A DNA stretch of 12,110 bases, from NCBI GenBank assembly GCA_028565635.1, contig JAOXYB010047680.1:1-12110 (forward strand). Direction: 5' to 3'. This DNA is from Phoronis ovalis (Eukaryota; Phoronida; Phoronidae). A program made the position numbers and the translations under genes. This document shows, piece after piece, positions 10,301 to 12,110 of the stretch (position 1 is its first letter; each line of letters begins with the position of its first letter). A model generated the notes under the pieces. That model ran no database searches and was not told the origin of the DNA. It saw only the letters and a program-made list of their open reading frames with translations.

Positions 10301-12110
10301 GAATTATCCTGCACAAGGTTATAATCAAACAGTGTGGACGCTATCTGGAAATCAGGACAACTCTTGGAAATTAGGTGGAGTTACATTACCCATTGGAAGC
10401 TATGAGTTGATATTTGAAGGTATTCGTGGTTCAGAGTTTACAAGTGACATTGCTGTTGATGGTATAAGACTTGGGAATGAAGCTTGTACAGGTACTATGA
10501 AAATTCATAAAGAATCTGTAAAATTGTACTAATCATGAGCTTAGTAGAAAATAATAGTTGAATATGTGTTATTTTAGGCATCAATATGCCTTGGATTGAA
10601 ACAGGGGTAGGTTAATTTTTTTAGCCTAAATATAAGTTAGTACTATTTGTGTGCAGCCTATGGTACATCTTTCTTTAGTCTGTACTTTAGTCTCATTAGC
10701 AAACATTTGTGTCTGGCTCTCTGACATCTCAGGTATATTGTTTAGTTATTATGTAAATCAAAACAACAGGAGCCGTAACATAAGCTCTGAGGACCTGATT
10801 GATACCTCCTTTAAAAATGTAACTTTGTCTAACTAGATGCAAATTGAACAAATACATTTATTTTCAATACCACAGTGAATGTTTTAGTGCAAAAGGTAAT
10901 ATTTAGATCAAATAAATTTCAGTAAAAACAAAGTGCCTGTTTATTAAAATACAAGTTGAGAATGAATTCTTACAAAAACCTGAAAGTGCAACGGACAGTT
11001 GAAATCATGATTTATTGAAATGATATAAATTGGTATAAAACCCACTTAGGGGAATTAATGGTTGTTTTCAGATAGTTACTTCTGCTGTGATTCTTTATTG
11101 TCTGGCAATTAGATTCTTGTATTTTGTCAGCACTTCTTGTTTTTTTTCAATATTATCTGAAGATTGTGATTTGCAATGTGATTCTGGATTGTGTTATCAC
11201 CGAAGGCTGCGTTGCAATGGTGTAGAGAATTGCCTGGATGGAAGTGATGAACTCAACTGCCGTAAGTATAATCAGATGTCAGTTCTTGCAACAAACATTC
11301 ATAAATCAAATCATTGACAAATTAAGTAACATGAGGAGGTATGTATAGAACAGATAACTAAATGTCTTAACAACCAAGCACTTGAAATTTTGATCTTTTT
11401 ATTAAAAATTATATAAAGGTTATACTTATCATTTTATTTTAGGTGATCATTTTAAACCATTATGTTATAAAGTGATAGTACTATATATAATATTGTAGTA
11501 TAATTTTTATATAAAGTCCTTGTAATAACTTTTCATTTTCAAGTATATATGTTGTAGCTCCAGTCTGTTCATTTGAAGCAGGAACGGTTTGTTCATACCA
11601 AACTGACACAAACCGATACAAATGGCAAGTGCTGAGCTACCCGACCCCTAGTTCTTCTACGGGTCCAAGCTCTGCTTACCAAGGTAAGTATTTGACATAA
11701 TTATGTGCATGTAGTGAATATGTACAGATAAAATAGTCAAATATTGTTGATCATGCATGAATGAATATATACCAATTATGAATAAGTTAATTATTTGCTC
11801 ACTACACATGAGATCTCTGTTTGTAATATGAAATTTTCAACCAGTAATTAAATCCTTACTTTGTTTGGGGTTTGAAATTGTCCTCCAAATTTTTATTTAG
11901 TTATCTGTGAAAAATTACATTTATTGTGAGATTGCTTGAAATATATGGCTCATTAACAGTTGAAAAATGACAATTAGAAGATAATTAATTTCTTGAGTAA
12001 TTTAAAAATTATAGTTAGTGAGACTAAGTCTGCACGCAAAATAACTTTCCATGGAAATATTTGATTACAGGAACCTTTTATGCATATGCAGAGGCAGACA
12101 ATGCTAACTA
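1115..12110 (+). CDS. Multi-exon MAM/LDLa-domain membrane protein (partial gene)
   Basis: Eleven exons splice into one open frame of about 623 codons. Order of parts: cytoplasmic tail, signal anchor (46-66), Ser/Thr/Pro-rich stalk (69-203), MAM1 (208-375), MAM2 (382-534), LDL-receptor class A (536-568), start of MAM3 (571 onward). MAM domains are about 160-residue jelly-roll adhesion modules with four conserved cysteines; LDLa modules are small calcium-binding ligand-binding repeats. Their combination on a membrane anchor indicates a cell-surface or secreted-side protein, and several N-glycosylation sequons (NAT, NLT, NFS, NIS, NQT) agree. The linkage rests on GT-AG sites, matching phase 1 at every junction, and domain continuity across introns. 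Not visible: the start codon and the C-terminal part, which may carry more modules or a catalytic domain. Enteropeptidase-like and MALRD1-like proteins share such modules, but I cannot assign orthology. Confidence 0.88.
2500..2670 (+). mobile_element. Decayed non-LTR retrotransposon RT fragment
   Basis: One frame contains SGVPQRTVLAPLLSLLYIND, matching the conserved reverse-transcriptase block SGVPQG-x-LGPLLF-x-xYIND of jockey/CR1/L2-type LINE elements. Key substitutions mark decay: the Gly of PQG is Arg, the LGP Gly is Ala, and the LLF Phe is Ser. The segment just upstream (VDGERS-like) is in a different frame with stops, which indicates a frameshift. Where the catalytic Ala-Asp-Asp box should follow, the sequence is disrupted and the metal-binding aspartates are missing. 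No endonuclease, other RT blocks or poly(A) tail are seen, so this is a short dead fragment in the same orientation as the host gene. Confidence 0.75.
2696..2743 (+). repeat. 16-bp tandem repeat, three copies
   Basis: Three head-to-tail units start at 2696, 2712 and 2728. The first two share TAGTCCGAAGG and differ by two bases near their ends; the third (TAATCGAAAGGTTCCG) is more diverged. The array follows directly on the decayed reverse-transcriptase fragment, so it may be part of the same insertion or a separate short minisatellite. Confidence 0.7.
3383..3743. repeat. 361-bp near-complete palindrome (foldback element)
   Basis: The left arm (3383-3560) and right arm (3566-3743) are inverted copies with only about 5-13 central bases unpaired. 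The ends GATCACAGGCCTAC and GTAGGCCTGGATC match apart from one extra base. Differences between arms are mostly C/T or G/A changes, many at CpG, as expected from decay of methylated cytosines. Each arm is also a degenerate tandem array: in the left arm the motif ACTCGAAC or a variant begins at 3410, 3429, 3450, 3470, 3491, 3513, 3533 and 3553, a mean spacing near 20.4 bases. No transposase and no clear target-site duplication are seen. If transcribed in the pre-mRNA it would fold into a long double-stranded hairpin. The 97-codon open frame on the minus strand here is a by-product of the repeat. Confidence 0.9.
4971..5255 (+). CDS. Exon: Ser/Thr-rich ectodomain stalk
   Basis: The acceptor TTTTTTGTAG ends at 4970 and the donor GAAG|GTGAGT starts at 5256. 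The exon is 285 bases and phase 1 at both ends. It encodes residues 69-163. The first two thirds are rich in Ser, Thr and Pro (for example NPTPTESAKTQTVSTTASTS), which suggests an O-glycosylated stalk. The last third is more ordered and hydrophobic, with FYEVITDFINSY and FLNFLIQSIFLREG, and could form helices. One N-glycosylation sequon (NYS) is present and there is no cysteine. I recognise no named domain; a partial SEA-like module was considered but its signature is not visible. An alternative AG four bases downstream would run into a stop, so the 4970 acceptor is the one that works. Confidence 0.75.
5256..6290 (+). other. Intron, no further gene seen
   Basis: This interval runs from donor GTGAGT to acceptor TTCTCTAG. 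It is AT-rich with short spurious open frames on both strands and no domain signal. The stretch around 5500-5660 (with GTCCGTCTGTGTGTACAG and CCCTGGATCGTGATAAG) is less AT-rich than its surroundings and may be old repeat sequence, but I cannot name it. Confidence 0.75.
6291..6410 (+). CDS. Exon: Thr/Pro-rich linker before MAM1
   Basis: The acceptor GCTTCTCTAG ends at 6290 and the strong donor GTAAGT starts at 6411. The exon is 120 bases, phase 1 at both ends, and encodes residues 164-203. The composition is almost entirely Thr, Pro, Ser and Val (TPTPVTVHTPPTTTPVPTLT), typical of a mucin-like O-glycosylated spacer that holds the adhesion modules away from the membrane. It contains a single cysteine (in TPCST), which has no obvious partner within the exon. 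Being a symmetric 40-codon exon, it could be skipped without changing frame, shortening the stalk. Confidence 0.82.
6411..6995 (+). other. Intron with a short hairpin
   Basis: This interval runs from donor GTAAGT to acceptor ATTTTTTAG. Apart from the hairpin at 6741-6791 I see no structure or gene. An alternative acceptor at 6974 (TTTTTTCAG) would run into an in-frame stop, so 6995 is used. Confidence 0.8.
6741..6791. repeat. 17-bp inverted repeat (hairpin)
   Basis: ATCCAACAATTCACCAT (6741-6757) is complementary in inverted order to ATGGTGAATTGTAGGAT (6775-6791) at 16 of 17 positions, with a 17-base loop. It may be a relic of a small foldback transposon or a chance intronic stem; no conserved miRNA seed is recognised. 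Confidence 0.75.
6996..7148 (+). CDS. Exon: N-terminal third of MAM domain 1
   Basis: The exon follows acceptor TTTTTTAG and ends at donor AAAG|GTTAGT. It is 153 bases, phase 1 at both ends, residues 204-254. It shows the MAM opening signature: NCDFE, then the second cysteine followed by aromatic (CYF), a Trp (EWNLQSG), then STPSVGTGP and DHTS. The next exon supplies the expected G-x-Y-x-Y-x-EAS, so splicing at this point restores the canonical motif. The sequence has an extra adjacent cysteine (SCCYF) that most MAM domains lack. A sequon NAT lies in the variable loop. Splitting a MAM domain at this exact glycine recurs in MAM2 and MAM3 of this gene, which supports the site. Confidence 0.93.
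7175..7688. mobile_element. MITE-like foldback element, about 510 bp
   Basis: The left half (about 7175-7405) and right half (about 7490-7688) are inverted copies. The best block pairs 7321-7369 with 7535-7583, matching at 45 of 49 positions. The tips match as AAGGTAGC and GCTACCTT. The left arm carries a 20-base direct duplication absent from the right arm, so that duplication came later. There is no coding capacity. A clear target-site duplication could not be read, which leaves the superfamily open. The form fits a nonautonomous DNA transposon embedded in the intron. Confidence 0.8.
7241..7282 (+). repeat. Tandem direct duplication, 22-bp period
   Basis: AATTAAATGAAAAGATAGAC occurs at 7241-7260 and again exactly at 7263-7282, separated by AT. 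The matching position in the opposite arm of the surrounding inverted repeat has one copy, so this is a secondary, recent slip duplication. Confidence 0.95.
7894..8262 (+). CDS. Exon: C-terminal two thirds of MAM domain 1
   Basis: The exon follows acceptor CTTTTCAG and ends at donor CAAG|GTACTT. It is 369 bases, phase 1 at both ends, residues 255-377. It opens with GHYVYVEAS, continues with the third MAM cysteine in LCLNFSYHMYG, then MGALKVFLES, GDQWHQAEVDV, and ends with SDIAIDDIAVV and the fourth cysteine (GLC). These are the conserved beta-strand motifs of MAM domains in the right order. An additional cysteine (VGCSF) has no counterpart in MAM2 and may pair with the extra cysteine of the preceding exon. 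Sequons NLT, NFS and NIS are present. Unlike MAM2, no intron interrupts the domain after YHMYGQDM. Confidence 0.95.
8263..8774 (+). other. Intron between MAM1 and MAM2
   Basis: This interval runs from donor GTACTT to acceptor GTTTTCAG. It is AT-rich and no gene is seen. A small stem (ATCTTGATG at 8478-8486 with CATCAAGAT at 8502-8510) is the only local structure noted, and the 16-base word at 8460-8475 also occurs at 3781-3796. Confidence 0.8.
8775..8906 (+). CDS. Exon: N-terminal part of MAM domain 2
   Basis: The exon follows acceptor TCTGTTTTCAG and ends at donor AATG|GTATGT. It is 132 bases, phase 1 at both ends, residues 378-421. It encodes GCDFDQNNYCNFSV with the first two MAM cysteines, then TWRLNSGSTPSSNTGPNSAHN. 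The WRLNSGSTPS-x-x-TGP core matches MAM1 (EWNLQSGSTPSVGTGP) closely. There is one sequon (NFS). The lead-in APPG acts as a short linker from MAM1. Confidence 0.94.
8907..9609 (+). other. Intron inside MAM2 (first)
   Basis: This interval runs from donor GTATGT to acceptor CCTTTTGTAG. No gene is seen; open frames on either strand here lack domain signals. The only repeat noted is the direct duplication at 9410-9469. Confidence 0.8.
9410..9469 (+). repeat. 25-bp direct repeat, 35-bp period
   Basis: The unit at 9410-9434 (TTAACCTTGTCAAAATTCCC then GTTTC) is repeated at 9445-9469 with two transitions (C to T and G to A). It looks like a local slip duplication in the intron, with no evident function. 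Confidence 0.85.
9610..9741 (+). CDS. Exon: middle part of MAM domain 2
   Basis: The exon follows acceptor TTTTGTAG and ends at strong donor ATGG|GTAAGT. It is 132 bases, phase 1 at both ends, residues 422-465. It encodes GLYYIYTEASS, which is the strand after the conserved MAM intron position, and the third cysteine in MCLQFYYHMYGSSM. It aligns directly with GHYVYVEAS and LCLNFSYHMYGQDM of MAM1. The region between (LTGAKTYLKNPFGTYRRN) is more basic than in MAM1. Confidence 0.94.
9742..10281 (+). other. Intron inside MAM2 (second)
   Basis: This interval runs from donor GTAAGT to acceptor CATATACTAG, whose pyrimidine tract is weak. It is AT-rich with nothing recognisable. This intron has no equivalent in MAM1. 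Confidence 0.82.
10282..10491 (+). CDS. Exon: C-terminal part of MAM domain 2
   Basis: The exon follows acceptor ATACTAG and ends at donor ACAG|GTACTA. It is 210 bases, phase 1 at both ends, residues 466-535. It encodes GTLNVVLNYP, a Trp-containing strand (NQTVWTLSGNQDNSWKLGGV), LPIGSYELIFEGIRG, and the closing motif SDIAVDGIRLGNEAC with the fourth cysteine. The usual AIDDI is AVDGI here, so one conserved Asp is replaced by Gly. There is one sequon (NQT). The first Gly is rebuilt from the split codon, matching the MG-x-L of MAM1. Confidence 0.94.
10492..11162 (+). other. Intron between MAM2 and LDLa
   Basis: This interval runs from donor GTACTA to acceptor TATCTGAAG. No gene is supported. 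A stretch at 10657-10732 is bounded by CAG and a CAG|GTATAT donor with one open frame, but its phases do not match the flanking exons. The acceptor for the LDLa exon has its T-rich tract (TTGTTTTTTTTC) about 15 bases upstream of the AG. Confidence 0.8.
11163..11261 (+). CDS. Exon: LDL-receptor class A domain
   Basis: The exon is 99 bases, phase 1 at both ends, residues 536-568, with donor TGCC|GTAAGT. All six LDLa cysteines are present in the usual spacing: DCDLQC, GLC, LRC, ENC, LNC. The calcium-site segment ends in the canonical DGSDE. Two positions that normally carry acidic calcium ligands (CDG and DC) are Asn here (RCNG and ENC), so calcium binding may be weaker; the remaining Asp and Glu of SDE are intact. 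LDLa modules bind ligands and also occur as structural spacers in receptors and type II proteases. One exon encodes the whole module, flanked by MAM domains. Confidence 0.95.
11262..11557 (+). other. Intron between LDLa and MAM3
   Basis: This interval runs from donor GTAAGT to acceptor GTTGTAG. It is very AT-rich with nothing recognisable; at 296 bases it is the shortest complete intron in the window. Confidence 0.85.
11558..11683 (+). CDS. Exon: N-terminal part of MAM domain 3
   Basis: The exon follows acceptor ATGTTGTAG and ends at strong donor CAAG|GTAAGT. It is 126 bases, phase 1 at both ends, residues 569-610. It encodes VCSFEAGTVCSY with the first two MAM cysteines, then YKWQVLSYPTPSSSTGPSSAY. 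The TPS-x-x-TGP motif and the split before the next glycine are the same as in MAM1 and MAM2. It starts immediately after the last LDLa cysteine (two prolines between), so the modules are tightly packed. Confidence 0.93.
11684..12070 (+). other. Intron inside MAM3
   Basis: This interval runs from donor GTAAGT to acceptor GATTACAG. It is AT-rich with no gene or structured repeat seen. It sits at the same position in the domain as the first introns of MAM1 and MAM2. Confidence 0.85.
12071..12110 (+). CDS. Exon: MAM domain 3, cut by window edge
   Basis: After acceptor TTGATTACAG, the split codon gives Gly and the frame reads GTFYAYAEADNAN before the window ends. This is the G-x-Y-x-Y-x-EA strand of a MAM domain and aligns with GHYVYVEAS (MAM1) and GLYYIYTEAS (MAM2). 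The rest of the domain and any later modules lie to the right. Confidence 0.88.

Noticed and set aside
10657-10732. Possible extra exon between MAM2 and LDLa
   Set aside because: Its open frame would need phase 0 entry and phase 1 exit, which does not fit the phase 1 neighbours; the phase 1 frame hits a stop.

Overview
The window is eukaryotic, from an AT-rich metazoan genome and probably an aquatic invertebrate. It carries short exons bounded by GT...AG introns. The encoded domains (MAM, LDL-receptor class A) belong to animal extracellular proteins, and the introns hold decayed transposon material. I cannot resolve the phylum; a mollusc or cnidarian would fit the repeat-rich, AT-rich introns, but this is inference. 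No prokaryotic gene, CRISPR array, rRNA or tRNA was recognised.

One plus-strand gene explains all convincing coding sequence. Eleven exons join in frame: 1115-1319, 4971-5255, 6291-6410, 6996-7148, 7894-8262, 8775-8906, 9610-9741, 10282-10491, 11163-11261, 11558-11683 and 12071 to the window end. Every internal junction after the first exon is phase 1, and every intron obeys GT-AG. A possible extra small exon lies upstream (101-138). The start codon lies before the supported exons, and the gene continues past the right edge.

The assembled product (about 623 visible codons, numbered here from the first residue of exon 1115-1319) reads: short cytoplasmic tail, basic cluster KRKRR, one hydrophobic segment (signal anchor, probable type II topology), Ser/Thr/Pro-rich stalk, MAM1 (about 208-375), MAM2 (about 382-534), LDLa (536-568) and the start of MAM3 (from about 571). 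This looks like a multidomain cell-surface adhesion or receptor protein of the MAM/LDLa class; its ligand cannot be read from sequence.

The introns hold the more unusual structure. The first intron contains a decayed non-LTR reverse-transcriptase fragment (about 2500-2670), a 16-bp tandem repeat just after it, and a nearly complete 361-bp palindrome (3383-3743) whose arms are themselves built from about eight units spaced 20-21 bp apart. The intron that splits MAM1 contains a second, MITE-like inverted repeat (about 7175-7688). A smaller hairpin lies at 6741-6791.
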